From the NCBI GenBank assembly GCA_963805715.1, contig CAWDVK010000009.1:310001-374000 (forward strand): a stretch of 64,000 nucleotides of DNA. The letters are read 5' to 3'. The stretch comes from CAWDVK01 sp963805715. Lineage in GTDB: Bacteria; Actinomycetota; Actinomycetes; Streptosporangiales; Streptosporangiaceae. Under the pieces are notes generated by a model that saw only the letters and a list, made by a program, of their open reading frames with translations, was not told where the DNA came from and did not search any database. Position numbers and translations under genes: made by a program. Shown here piece by piece: positions 42,960-51,091 of the stretch (its first letter is position 1; the number at the start of each line of letters is the position of its first letter).

Positions 42960-43733
42960 ATGCCCGATGCCCAGGCCAGGCTAGCCATCCGTTACGCCGT
43001 CGCCTCCGATACCGGCCTGGATCGCGAGCAGAACGAGGATTCCGCCTACGCCGGGACCCGGCTGCTGGCCGTCGCCGACGGACTGGGCGGCCACGCGGGC
43101 GGCGAGGTGGCCAGCGCGGCCGCCATCGAGGCGCTGCGGCCGCTGGACACCAACGTCCCGGCCGGGGAGCTGCTCAGCGCGCTGGAGCACGCGGTCCGGC
43201 AGGCCGGGCACAGCCTGCGCGACCTGGTCAGGGCCGACCCGTCGCTGCAGGGCATGGGGACCACGCTGACCGCCATCCTGTGGTCCGGCTGGCAGCTGGG
43301 GCTGGTCCATATCGGCGACTCACGGGCCTACCTGCTCCGCGGCGGCGAGCTGTCACAGCTCACCCACGACCACACGATGGTGCAGGCACTGGTCGACGAG
43401 GGCCGCATCACCCCTGCGGAGGCCGCGTCGCATCCGCAGCGCTCGCTGCTGCTGCGGGCGCTGGGCGACGGCAGCTCCGAGCCGGACCTGGAGCTGCGCG
43501 ATGCCCTGCCCGGCGACCGGTACCTGCTGAGCTCCGACGGGCTGCACGACGTGGTGGCCGCCGGCGCCATCGCCGGCGTGCTGGCCGGCACCGCCGATCC
43601 CGGCCAGGCAGCCAGGAAGCTGGTCGAGCTGGCCATCGCGGGCGGCGGCCCCGACAACATCACCGCCGTCGTGGCCGATGTCGTGCCGCAGGATGACCCG
43701 GCCGCGGGGCAGGGTCCGTCTTCGTGCGCCTAG
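42960..43733 (+). CDS. PP2C-type Ser/Thr protein phosphatase
   Basis: 257 residues from ATG 42960 (GGAAGG 9 nt upstream). Metal-binding and catalytic motifs of bacterial PP2C: ASDTGLDREQNEDSAY, AVADGLGGHAGGEVAS, IGDSRAYLLRGGELSQLTHDH, LLSSDGLHDVV and GGGPDNITAVVADV. Soluble, no extra domains. Lies between selD and fdhD on the same strand; its link to either is unknown, and no partner kinase is in the window. Confidence 0.92.
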   Translation: MPDAQARLAIRYAVASDTGLDREQNEDSAYAGTRLLAVADGLGGHAGGEVASAAAIEALRPLDTNVPAGELLSALEHAVRQAGHSLRDLVRADPSLQGMGTTLTAILWSGWQLGLVHIGDSRAYLLRGGELSQLTHDHTMVQALVDEGRITPAEAASHPQRSLLLRALGDGSSEPDLELRDALPGDRYLLSSDGLHDVVAAGAIAGVLAGTADPGQAARKLVELAIAGGGPDNITAVVADVVPQDDPAAGQGPSSCA

Positions 43734-43858
43734 TCAGCGAGCCGCCCGGGCGGGCCCGGGCAGGCCGGGCGCCGGGCTGTAGCCTCGGGGAACATGAGCC
43801 TCCCTGGCATGCGGACCGCGGCGGCGGCGCCGCCGGGCGCGGCCGGCCGGCGGCCGCG

Positions 43859-44743
43859 GTGACCGGCCGGACGGCGCGCCGCCGGGTGCTCCGGCTAGCG
43901 CTGCCGGCGGGATCAGCCGAGCGAGCTGACCTGCTAGCCGCGGAGGAGCCGCTCGGGATCAGGATCGATGGCGAGGCCGTCAGCCTGACCATGCGCACGC
44001 CCGGCGACGACATCGACCTGGCGGCCGGCTTCCTGGTCAGCGAGGGAATCATCGGCTCGGCCGACGACCTCGCCTCGATCCGGATCTGCTCGGGCGACAG
44101 CTGCGGGCACGGCGACCACGATGGCGCGGGCAACATCGCTGACGTGACGCTGCGGCCGGGTGCGGCGCGGCCGGCCGCGCCGCACCGGAACTTCCTCACC
44201 ACCAGCGCATGCGGCGTGTGCGGCAAGGCGAGCATCGAGGAGCTTTCGGTCCGGCCGGGCTTCCGGCTGTCCGCCGATCAGGTCCGGGTCAGCCCCGGGG
44301 TGCTGGCCGGCCTGCCGGACGCGCTGCGCGCCGCCCAGCGGGTGTTCGACCGCACCGGCGGCCTGCACGCCGCGGGCCTGTTCACGGCCGCGGGGCAGCT
44401 GCTGGCCGTGCGGGAGGACGTGGGCAGGCACAACGCGGTGGACAAGATCGTGGGCTGGGCGCTGCGCGAGGGCCGGCTGCCGCTGTCGGGCTGCGTCCTG
44501 CTGGTCAGCGGCCGGGCCTCGTTCGAGCTGGTGCAGAAGGCGGTGCTGGCCGGGATCCCGGTCCTGGCGGCGGTCTCCGCGCCGTCGTCGCTGGCCGCCG
44601 AGCTGGCCGAGGACGCCGGGCTCACGCTGGTCGGCTTCCTGCGCGGCAGCTCGATGAACGTCTACGCCGGCGCGCAGCGGATCACCGCTGGCGATGCCCC
44701 GGTACCGGCCGCCGACGGCGCGATGCCGGCCGGCGAGCGCTAA
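43859..44743 (+). CDS. fdhD: Formate dehydrogenase accessory sulfurtransferase FdhD
   Basis: Transfers sulfur from a cysteine desulfurase to the bis-MGD cofactor of formate dehydrogenase. 294 residues from GTG 43859: RRRVLRLALP, TMRTPGDDIDLAAGFLVSEGII, the sulfur-carrying pair CGVCGK (Cys118, Cys121), REDVGRHNAVDKIVGWAL and SGRASFELVQKAVLAGIPVLAAVSAPSSLA (split). The frame is open back to GTG 43724, overlapping the phosphatase gene, but that extension is Pro/Arg-rich and unlike the family. The presence of FdhD implies a molybdenum formate dehydrogenase in the genome. Confidence 0.93.
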   Translation: MTGRTARRRVLRLALPAGSAERADLLAAEEPLGIRIDGEAVSLTMRTPGDDIDLAAGFLVSEGIIGSADDLASIRICSGDSCGHGDHDGAGNIADVTLRPGAARPAAPHRNFLTTSACGVCGKASIEELSVRPGFRLSADQVRVSPGVLAGLPDALRAAQRVFDRTGGLHAAGLFTAAGQLLAVREDVGRHNAVDKIVGWALREGRLPLSGCVLLVSGRASFELVQKAVLAGIPVLAAVSAPSSLAAELAEDAGLTLVGFLRGSSMNVYAGAQRITAGDAPVPAADGAMPAGER

Positions 44744-44758
44744 GGGCCCCGGCGGGCG

Positions 44759-45625
44759 CTAGGAGCCCAGCGACGGGTCGAGCAGGCCGCGGCGGCGGCG
44801 GATCGCGAGATCGGCCTTGGTGAAGATCATGTCCACCACGATCCCGATCACCAGGATCACGATCAGCATCGCCGAAACGCTGGTGAAGTCGAGATTCTGC
44901 TGGTCCACGCTGAGCTGCTGGCCGATCGAGAACTGGCCGATGATCTGCACGACGATCTCGCCGGCCATCAGGCTGCGCCAGGCGAACGCCCAGCCCTGCT
45001 TCATCCCGGCCACGTAGGCAGGCAGCGACGCGGGCAGCACCAGGTACCGGTAGAGCGCGAAGCCGTGCAGGCCCATGGTCTTCCCGGCCCGCAGCAGCAG
45101 CGGCGGGGTGTAGTCCACGCCGGAGATCAGCCCGTTGGCGATGGACGGCGCGGCGCCGAGGATCACCACGAACAGGATGGCCGAGTAACTCTCGCCGAAG
45201 ATGACGATCGCGAACGGGACCCAGGCGATCGCGGGCATGGTCTGCAGCCCGGTGATGATCGAGCCGACCGCCGCCCGCAGCGGCGGGATCCTCGCCACCA
45301 GCAGGCCGGTCACCGAGCCGATGACCAGCGCCAGCGCGTAGCCGACGACGGCGCTGCGCATGGTGTTCCCGATCACACCCCAGAGCTGGCCATGCAGCAG
45401 CTGGCTCCACAGGTTGGACAGGACCGGGGCAGGCCCTTTCAGCACGTAGTGCTTCCAGCCGGTCAGGATCACCAGCTCCCAGATGGCCAGGACCAGCACG
45501 ATCGCCAGGACCTTCGGCCAGGCCGCGGCCCAGGACCGGCGGGCGATCCGGCCCGGATCGGCACCGGACCGGGCCGGCTGCAGTTCCAGCTGATCGAGGC
45601 CTTCTAGTGCCTGGTCAGTGGCCAT
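44759..45625 (-). CDS. ABC permease, nitrate/sulfonate/taurine type
   Basis: 288 residues with six transmembrane segments; EAA-type loop GLHGFALYRYLVLPASLPAYVAGMKQGWAFAWRSLMAGEIV (split) as in SsuC/TauC. Third gene of the operon; its start overlaps the ATPase stop by 11 bp. Convergent with fdhD (15-bp gap). Confidence 0.9.
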   Translation of the reverse strand: MATDQALEGLDQLELQPARSGADPGRIARRSWAAAWPKVLAIVLVLAIWELVILTGWKHYVLKGPAPVLSNLWSQLLHGQLWGVIGNTMRSAVVGYALALVIGSVTGLLVARIPPLRAAVGSIITGLQTMPAIAWVPFAIVIFGESYSAILFVVILGAAPSIANGLISGVDYTPPLLLRAGKTMGLHGFALYRYLVLPASLPAYVAGMKQGWAFAWRSLMAGEIVVQIIGQFSIGQQLSVDQQNLDFTSVSAMLIVILVIGIVVDMIFTKADLAIRRRRGLLDPSLGS

Positions 45626-46448
45626 GTCGCCCCATCTCGGCCCGCAGCCGGTCGGTCAGCCCGGCCGCCACCTCTGCTACCTGCGCGGAGTCAATGCGGC
45701 GCGGGCCGGTCCTGGGCAGCGAGACCTCGTCGATCACCCGGCCCGGCCGGCTGCTCAGCACGATCACCCGGTCGCCCAGCCTGGCTGCCTCCCGGACGTT
45801 ATGCGTGACGAACAGGACGGTCAGGGTCCGCTCCGCGCAGATGCGCTCCAGCTCGTCGTGCAGCAGGTCCCTGGTCATCGCGTCCAGGGCCCCGAATGGC
45901 TCGTCCATCAGCAGCACGTCGGCGTCCTGGGCCAGGGCGCGGGCGAGCGCGACCCGCTGGCGCATGCCGCCGGACAGCTCATGCGGGCGCTTGTCACCGA
46001 ATCCGCCGAGCCTGACCGTCTGCAGCAGGTCACGGGTCCGGGCCTGGCGGTCTGCCCTGGCCACGCCCCTGGCCTGCAGGGCCAGCTCGACGTTCCGCGC
46101 GGCCGTCAGCCACGGGAACAGCGCAGGCTCCTGGAACATCAGCGCCACCCGCCGCCCCGCCGTCGACACCTGCCCGCTGGTGGCCGTGTCCAGGCCCGCG
46201 ACCAGCGACAGCAGCGTGCTCTTGCCGCAGCCCGAGGCACCGATGAGGCAGACGAACTCCCCGTCGCTGACCGTCAGCGAGACCCGGTCCAGAGCCAGCA
46301 CGGCCCGCGCTCCGGTGCCGTAGCGCTTGCAGACCTCCGTTAGCCGTACGGCGTCCTGGCGGCTGTCACGAGGCGATCCGGCGCCGGGCCCGGACAAGGC
46401 TGACGCCCCCGGACTGGTGTCCGGGGGCGCGGCCTGGCGCCTGGTCAT
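45615..46448 (-). CDS. ABC ATPase, nitrate/sulfonate/taurine type
   Basis: 277 residues from ATG 46448; an in-frame GTG at 46457 overlaps the binding-protein stop (GTGA) and is an alternative. Walker A GASGCGKST, signature LSGGMRQRVALARAL, Walker B VLLMDEPFGALD, H-loop VTHNVREAARLGDR, as in SsuB/TauB. The frame is open far upstream antisense to nothing real; the N-terminal domain clearly begins here. Confidence 0.9.
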   Translation of the reverse strand: MTRRQAAPPDTSPGASALSGPGAGSPRDSRQDAVRLTEVCKRYGTGARAVLALDRVSLTVSDGEFVCLIGASGCGKSTLLSLVAGLDTATSGQVSTAGRRVALMFQEPALFPWLTAARNVELALQARGVARADRQARTRDLLQTVRLGGFGDKRPHELSGGMRQRVALARALAQDADVLLMDEPFGALDAMTRDLLHDELERICAERTLTVLFVTHNVREAARLGDRVIVLSSRPGRVIDEVSLPRTGPRRIDSAQVAEVAAGLTDRLRAEMGRHGH

Positions 46449-46453
46449 ACTGC

Positions 46454-47518
46454 TCACGAGCTGACCTGGGGCTGGCCGGCCGCCGCGAGCAGCTTGTTGA
46501 GCGGTCCGAGGTCGTAGATCGCGCTCAGGTTCCGCACCGGCTTGAGCAGGCCGACGTCCACCGCATGCTGGGCGTCGGTGATCAGGGACGAGGCGATCGG
46601 GTCGTTGGTGAAGCTGACCTGCGCGAAGGACGCGGCCACGACGGCCGGCTTCAGGCTCTTGCCGCTCAGCGAGGCAAGCTCCGCGTCGGCGGCGGTCTCG
46701 GCGGCTGACTTGTCGCCGGCGATGAGCGAGTTCGCCTGGATCTGGCCCTTGAGCAGCCCGCTGATGGCCGAGGGATGCGCCGCGATGAACGACTGGGTCG
46801 CCACCAGCTCGGTGGTGACGAACTGGCCGTTCGGCCACAGGCTGGCCTCGTTCACCAGGGCGTGTCCGCCGTCCGCCAGCATCTCCGCGTCGTAGGGAGC
46901 CGGCTCCCAGCCGCCCGCGATCTGGCCGGACTGGAAGGCGAGCACCGCGTCCGAGTTCGGCGTGATCGGCGTGATCGGGACGTCGCCGCCACCGGTCGGG
47001 CTGGTGGTCAGGCCCTGGCTCTTCAGCCAGTAGCGCAGCGAGACGTCCTGGGTGTTGCCCAGCGACGGGGTCGCGAGCTTCTGGCCTTTCAGCTGCGCGG
47101 CGCTGGTGATGCTCTTCTTCACCACCAGCTCGGCGCCGCCGGACGCGGCACCGGAGATGACCCTGATGAGGTTCCCGCCCGAGGTCTGCCAGGCCTTGAT
47201 CGCCGGGTTCGGGCCGACGTAGGCGGCATCGAGCTGACCCGCGAGCAGCGCGGTGGCTTCCTCGGTGCCGGTACTGAAGGGGTAGAGCTTCAGGGTCACG
47301 TTCTTGCCGAGATCCTTGCCGAAGAACCCTTCCTTGATGCCGATCAGCGCGCTGGCGTGGGTGATGTTCTCCAGGAAGCCCAGGCGAAGGACGACTGTCT
47401 GGTCGCTGGCAGCCGAGCCGGATGATCCCGATGATCCGCCCGTCGATGACGACCCGCAGCCGGCCGCCAGGAGCGCGGCCGCCGCCACGGCGGCCGTCAT
47501 GGTCAGCGCACGTCGCAT
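46454..47518 (-). CDS. Substrate-binding lipoprotein, nitrate/sulfonate/taurine type
   Basis: 354 residues: signal with lipobox LLAAGCG, Ser/Gly linker, then the SsuA/TauA-like fold (VLRLGFLENITHASALIGIKEGFFGKDLG, YVGPNPAIKAW). First gene of the three-gene operon. Such receptors bind alkanesulfonates, taurine, nitrate, thiamine precursors or phthalate; the ligand cannot be told. A palindrome just upstream suggests regulation. Confidence 0.9.
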   Translation of the reverse strand: MRRALTMTAAVAAAALLAAGCGSSSTGGSSGSSGSAASDQTVVLRLGFLENITHASALIGIKEGFFGKDLGKNVTLKLYPFSTGTEEATALLAGQLDAAYVGPNPAIKAWQTSGGNLIRVISGAASGGAELVVKKSITSAAQLKGQKLATPSLGNTQDVSLRYWLKSQGLTTSPTGGGDVPITPITPNSDAVLAFQSGQIAGGWEPAPYDAEMLADGGHALVNEASLWPNGQFVTTELVATQSFIAAHPSAISGLLKGQIQANSLIAGDKSAAETAADAELASLSGKSLKPAVVAASFAQVSFTNDPIASSLITDAQHAVDVGLLKPVRNLSAIYDLGPLNKLLAAAGQPQVSS

Positions 47519-47530
47519 GATGCACCTTTT

Positions 47531-47554
47531 CCTATTGACTAAGTTGGCAATAGG
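47531..47554 (-). promoter_or_regulatory. Inverted repeat upstream of the sulfonate-type operon
   Basis: CCTATTG (47531-47537) and CAATAGG (47548-47554) form a perfect 7-bp inverted repeat with a 10-nt spacer, 12 bp before the binding-protein gene. The segment 47531-47580 is AT-rich relative to the window. Likely an operator for a regulator of sulfur or nitrogen supply encoded elsewhere. Confidence 0.55.
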
Positions 47555-47645
47555 TATACCACAATTCCTGTAGGTAAAGCTGGCAGCGGAACGGGCGGCT
47601 GCTGGCCGGGCGGCCGCGGGCGCGGGCGGCCGAGCCCTGGCCTAG

Positions 47646-48047
47646 TCAGCCCTCGTCACTGGCGTCCTCGAAGTCGATGCCCTGCACGGAGCTGAACTTC
47701 TGCAGGCACTGCTGCAGCTCGGCGAGATTCGCGTCGGAGGCGTTCGTGGTGGTGTAGACCAGCTCGTCCATCATGGTGGTCACCGTCTGCCGGGACGGCA
47801 GCGGCTGCGGCTGCACGTTCGGCACGTGCGAGCAGGCCGCGCGGACGTGCAGCAGGGTGGCCACCGGGGTACCCGAGCTGAAGGTCACGGTCGCCGTCTG
47901 CTTGCCGAGCGAGGCGTCCATCTTCGCGCAGCCCGCCAGGGCCAGCACCGCGGCCGCGGCGAGCGCCATCGCGCCGCCCCGCCAGCCGGCACCGGCCGGG
48001 CGCCGGATGGCGGCAATCCGCCCGGTCTGCGGGTATCGTTCGCGCAC
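47646..48047 (-). CDS. Small hypothetical lipoprotein
   Basis: About 133 residues from GTG 48047. N-terminal basic segment, hydrophobic signal (MALAAAAVLALAGCAK) with lipobox LAGC, then a short secreted domain with two further Cys (RAACSH and LQQCLQ) and an acidic C-terminus. Divergent from the GH15 gene. No family recognised; a start at the internal ATG just before the hydrophobic stretch is also possible. Confidence 0.6.
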   Translation of the reverse strand: MRERYPQTGRIAAIRRPAGAGWRGGAMALAAAAVLALAGCAKMDASLGKQTATVTFSSGTPVATLLHVRAACSHVPNVQPQPLPSRQTVTTMMDELVYTTTNASDANLAELQQCLQKFSSVQGIDFEDASDEG

Positions 48048-48195
48048 GTCCGCCAGCTTATGGCCACCGGGCGGCCGGCCGTGCAGAGGCCTCGCGCGCG
48101 GCCGCCGGGCCGCATGCCAGGCTGGACCCTGCACGACCGGCCTTCGCCGCGGCCGGAACGACGACGCGCAGCAGCGCCACGAGCTGGAGGACCCT

Positions 48196-50082
48196 ATGCC
48201 CGGCCTGATCGAGGATTACGCGCTCATCGGCGACATGCACACGGCCGCGCTGATCAGCCGGGAGGGCTCCGTCGACTGGCTCTGCCTGCCGCGCTTTGAC
48301 TCCGACGCCTGCTTCGCGGCGCTGCTCGGCGACGAGACGAACGGGCACTGGCGGATCAGCCCGACCGCCGCCGACGGGCCGCCGGACCGGCGGGGCCGGG
48401 TGACGCACTGCTACCGCGGCGACTCGCTGATCCTGCAGACCGAGTGGCACAGCGTGGGCGGCGTCGCCCGCACGATCGACCTCATGCCGCCGCGCACCGA
48501 CGCGCCCGTGCTGGTCCGCATCGTGGAGGGCATCAGCGGCGCGGTCGAGATGGAAAGCGTGCTCCGGCTGCGATTCGACTACGGCAAGGTCATCCCCTGG
48601 GTCCGCAAGATCGACCACTGCATCAACGCCGTGGCCGGCCCCAACGCCGTCTGGCTCCGCACTCCCGTCAGGATGACCGGCCACAACATGGCCCACGAGG
48701 GCATCTTCGTGGTGCGGGCCGGCGAGCGGGTGCCGTTCGTGCTCTCCTGGACCCTGTCGCACGAGGGCGCGGCGCCGGCGGTCGACGCCGCGGCCGCGCT
48801 GGCATCGGCCGAGGAGTTCTGGTCCGGCTGGGCCGGCCACTGCAGCTACGACGGGCCTTACCGGGAAGCCGTCGTCCGCTCGCTGATCACGCTCAAGGCG
48901 CTCACCTATGCCCCCACCGGCGGCATCGTGGCCGCGCCGACCACCTCGCTGCCCGAGGACATCGGCGGCGTGCGGAACTGGGACTACCGGTACTGCTGGC
49001 TGCGCGACGCCACGATCACGCTCGAGGCGCTGCTGCGGACCGGCTATACCCTCGAGGCCGCGGCCTGGCGCGAGTGGCTCGGGCGCGCCATCGCCGGCGA
49101 CCCGCGCGACGTGCAGATCATGTACGGGGTGGCCGGCGAGCGCCGGCTCGCCGAGTGGGAGGCCGACTGGCTGCCGGGCTACGAGGGATCCGCGCCGGTG
49201 CGGATCGGCAACGCGGCGGTGGATCAGGTCCAGCTCGACGTGTACGGCGAGGTCATCGACGCGGTGACGCTCGGCGCGGAGGCGGGCCTGCGGTTCGACG
49301 CCCATACCTGGAGCCTGATGCGCAAGCTGCTGGACTTCCTGGAACGGCACTGGCAGGAGCCGGACGAGGGCATCTGGGAGGTGCGCGGGCCGCGGCGCCA
49401 TTTCGTCTATTCCAAGGTCATGGCCTGGGTCGCCTTTGACCGAGCCATTCGCATGGCCGAGCTCGGCAGGCCGGGCACCGAGGAACGCTGGCGCCAGGTC
49501 AGGGACCGGATTCACCAGGAGGTCTGCGCGCAGGGCTACGACGCCGGCCGGGGCACGTTCACGCAGTACTACGGCAGCTCCGAGCTGGACGCATCGGTGC
49601 TGCTCATTCCGGAGGTCGGCTTCCTGCCGCCGGATGATCCGCGGGTCGTCTCGACCGTCCGGACGATCCAGCGCGAGCTCGTCCGCGACGGCCTGGTGCT
49701 GCGCTACACCCAGCCGGCGCCGGCCGCCGAGGGCGCGACTGCCGATGTCGATGGCCTGCCGGGCGCCGAGGGCGCCTTCCTTGCCTGCAGCTTCTGGCTG
49801 GTCAACGCGCTGAACCTGATCGGTGACGAGGTTGAGGCGGTCGAGCTGTTCGAACGGCTGCTCGGCCTGCGCACCGATCTCGGCCTGCTCAGCGAGGAGT
49901 TCGACCCCAGGTACGGCCGGCAGGTCGGCAATACGCCGCAGGCGTTCAGCCACGTGCCGCTGATCCAGGCGGCGCTGAACCTGCAGAACCAGCCGGGCCG
50001 TCCCGGCCGGCGCGGCACCGCCGCGGCGGCTGCCCGGCCGGCCGCGACGCCGGGTCAGGGCGGCGGCCAGGCGCCGCTCTGA
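48196..50082 (+). CDS. Glycoside hydrolase family 15 (glucoamylase/trehalase-like)
   Basis: 628 residues from ATG 48196 (GGAGG upstream). Starts PGLIEDYALIGDMHTAALISREGSVDWLCLPRFDS, typical of the cytoplasmic bacterial GH15 group; the (alpha/alpha)6 barrel carries GGVRNWDYRYCWLRDATITLEALL, DEGIWEVRG and, near the end, GLLSEEFDPRYGRQVGNTPQAFSHV. No signal peptide, so it acts inside the cell, most likely on trehalose, maltose or short glucans. The last 30 residues are disordered. Confidence 0.9.
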   Translation: MPGLIEDYALIGDMHTAALISREGSVDWLCLPRFDSDACFAALLGDETNGHWRISPTAADGPPDRRGRVTHCYRGDSLILQTEWHSVGGVARTIDLMPPRTDAPVLVRIVEGISGAVEMESVLRLRFDYGKVIPWVRKIDHCINAVAGPNAVWLRTPVRMTGHNMAHEGIFVVRAGERVPFVLSWTLSHEGAAPAVDAAAALASAEEFWSGWAGHCSYDGPYREAVVRSLITLKALTYAPTGGIVAAPTTSLPEDIGGVRNWDYRYCWLRDATITLEALLRTGYTLEAAAWREWLGRAIAGDPRDVQIMYGVAGERRLAEWEADWLPGYEGSAPVRIGNAAVDQVQLDVYGEVIDAVTLGAEAGLRFDAHTWSLMRKLLDFLERHWQEPDEGIWEVRGPRRHFVYSKVMAWVAFDRAIRMAELGRPGTEERWRQVRDRIHQEVCAQGYDAGRGTFTQYYGSSELDASVLLIPEVGFLPPDDPRVVSTVRTIQRELVRDGLVLRYTQPAPAAEGATADVDGLPGAEGAFLACSFWLVNALNLIGDEVEAVELFERLLGLRTDLGLLSEEFDPRYGRQVGNTPQAFSHVPLIQAALNLQNQPGRPGRRGTAAAAARPAATPGQGGGQAPL

Positions 50083-50150
50083 CCGGGCAATTCCCGGCGC
50101 TGCCGGCCCCTGGCGGCCCGGCCGGTGGCCTGGCAGGCTAAGCCACATCG

Positions 50151-51056
50151 ATGGTTACCATGGCGCCACGCCCGCACATCCTGGTCGTTAACGGCCGGAA
50201 GGTCCGCCAGCCGGTCTTCGTGATCGGCGCGCCGCACTCAGGCGCGGACTTGCTGGCGCGCGCGCTCAAGCAGTCCCCCGGCCTGCACCTGACGATCGGC
50301 CAGCAGGCCGTGCTGAGCGTCGTCTACGCCTTCGCGCGCAGCCCGTCCATCCCGCGGGACCGGGGCGGAGCGGCGGCGACCGTGCTGCGCGACGCCTTCG
50401 CCCAGGCCTGGCGGGTGACCGGGGACAGCTGCCAGGGCTGCGCCCAGGCATGCCGGGACGCGGCCGGGGTCAGCGGCGGCGGGGCCTGCATCGGCCAGCG
50501 GGACATCACCCGGTACGGCGACGCCAGCCCGGACCTGATGTACTGCGCCGAGGTGGCGGTCGACGCCTTCCCGGACGCGCGCATCATCCAGATCATCCGG
50601 GACGGCCGGGACGTCGTCGCCGGCATGCTCGGCGACACCGAGGCGCTCGCCTGGTTCGGCCGCGGCCTGGCGAACATCGGTCACGAGTTCCCGCATCCCT
50701 TCTTCGGCATCGAGACCGAGCAGGACCTGGCCAGCTGGCCGGGACTGTCACTGGCCGGCAAGTGCGCCATGCGCTGGCGCGGCTCGGTGCGGAAGATGGC
50801 CCGGCTGCGCACGAGCCTGCCGGCCGAGCAGCTGACCACGCTGCGCTACGAGCAGGTCCTGCGCGATCCGGCGGGCGCCGCCGCGGCGGTCTCGGATTTC
50901 ATCGGCGGCCCGGTCGCGCCCATCCGCGTCGCCGGCCCGGCTGGCCAGCGGGCCGGCCGGGCCGGCGGCTGGACCCGGTTGCTCACCGCCCCGCAGCTCG
51001 CCGAGGTCGGCAAGATAGCCGGGCCGGAGCTTCGCCGGGTCGGCTACGGCAGCTGA
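50151..51056 (+). CDS. Sulfotransferase-family protein
   Basis: 301 residues. PAPS-binding loop QPVFVIGAPHSGADLLARALKQSPGLHL near residues 22-50, then IIQIIRDGRDVVAGML, which matches the 3'-phosphate-binding segment, and LTTLRYEQVLRDPAGAAAAVSDFIGGPV, the third motif. A Cys-rich insertion (CQGCAQACRDAAG and GGACIGQ) near residues 90-110 is unusual. Acceptor unknown. No clear SD; ATG 50160 is an alternative. The stop lies in a 16-bp tandem repeat. Confidence 0.82.
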   Translation: MVTMAPRPHILVVNGRKVRQPVFVIGAPHSGADLLARALKQSPGLHLTIGQQAVLSVVYAFARSPSIPRDRGGAAATVLRDAFAQAWRVTGDSCQGCAQACRDAAGVSGGGACIGQRDITRYGDASPDLMYCAEVAVDAFPDARIIQIIRDGRDVVAGMLGDTEALAWFGRGLANIGHEFPHPFFGIETEQDLASWPGLSLAGKCAMRWRGSVRKMARLRTSLPAEQLTTLRYEQVLRDPAGAAAAVSDFIGGPVAPIRVAGPAGQRAGRAGGWTRLLTAPQLAEVGKIAGPELRRVGYGS

Positions 51057-51091
51057 GGGTTATGGCAGCTGAGGGTTATGGCAGCTGAGGG
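51048..51091 (+). repeat. 16-bp tandem repeat at the convergent 3' ends
   Basis: GGCAGCTGAGGGTTAT occurs at 51048-51063 and 51064-51079, with a partial third copy to 51091. The first copy carries the sulfotransferase TGA stop, and the convergent ABC gene stop (TAA on the minus strand) lies in the second, so expansion alters only the intergenic/terminal codons. Confidence 0.9.

Noticed and set aside
43794..43862. 22-codon frame whose stop overlaps the fdhD GTG
   Set aside because: Could be a translational-coupling peptide, but it is Ala/Gly/Pro-rich and may be chance; no SD was clear.
48058..50148. Long minus-strand frame opposite the GH15 gene
   Set aside because: Antisense shadow in high-GC DNA; the plus strand has clear GH15 motifs.
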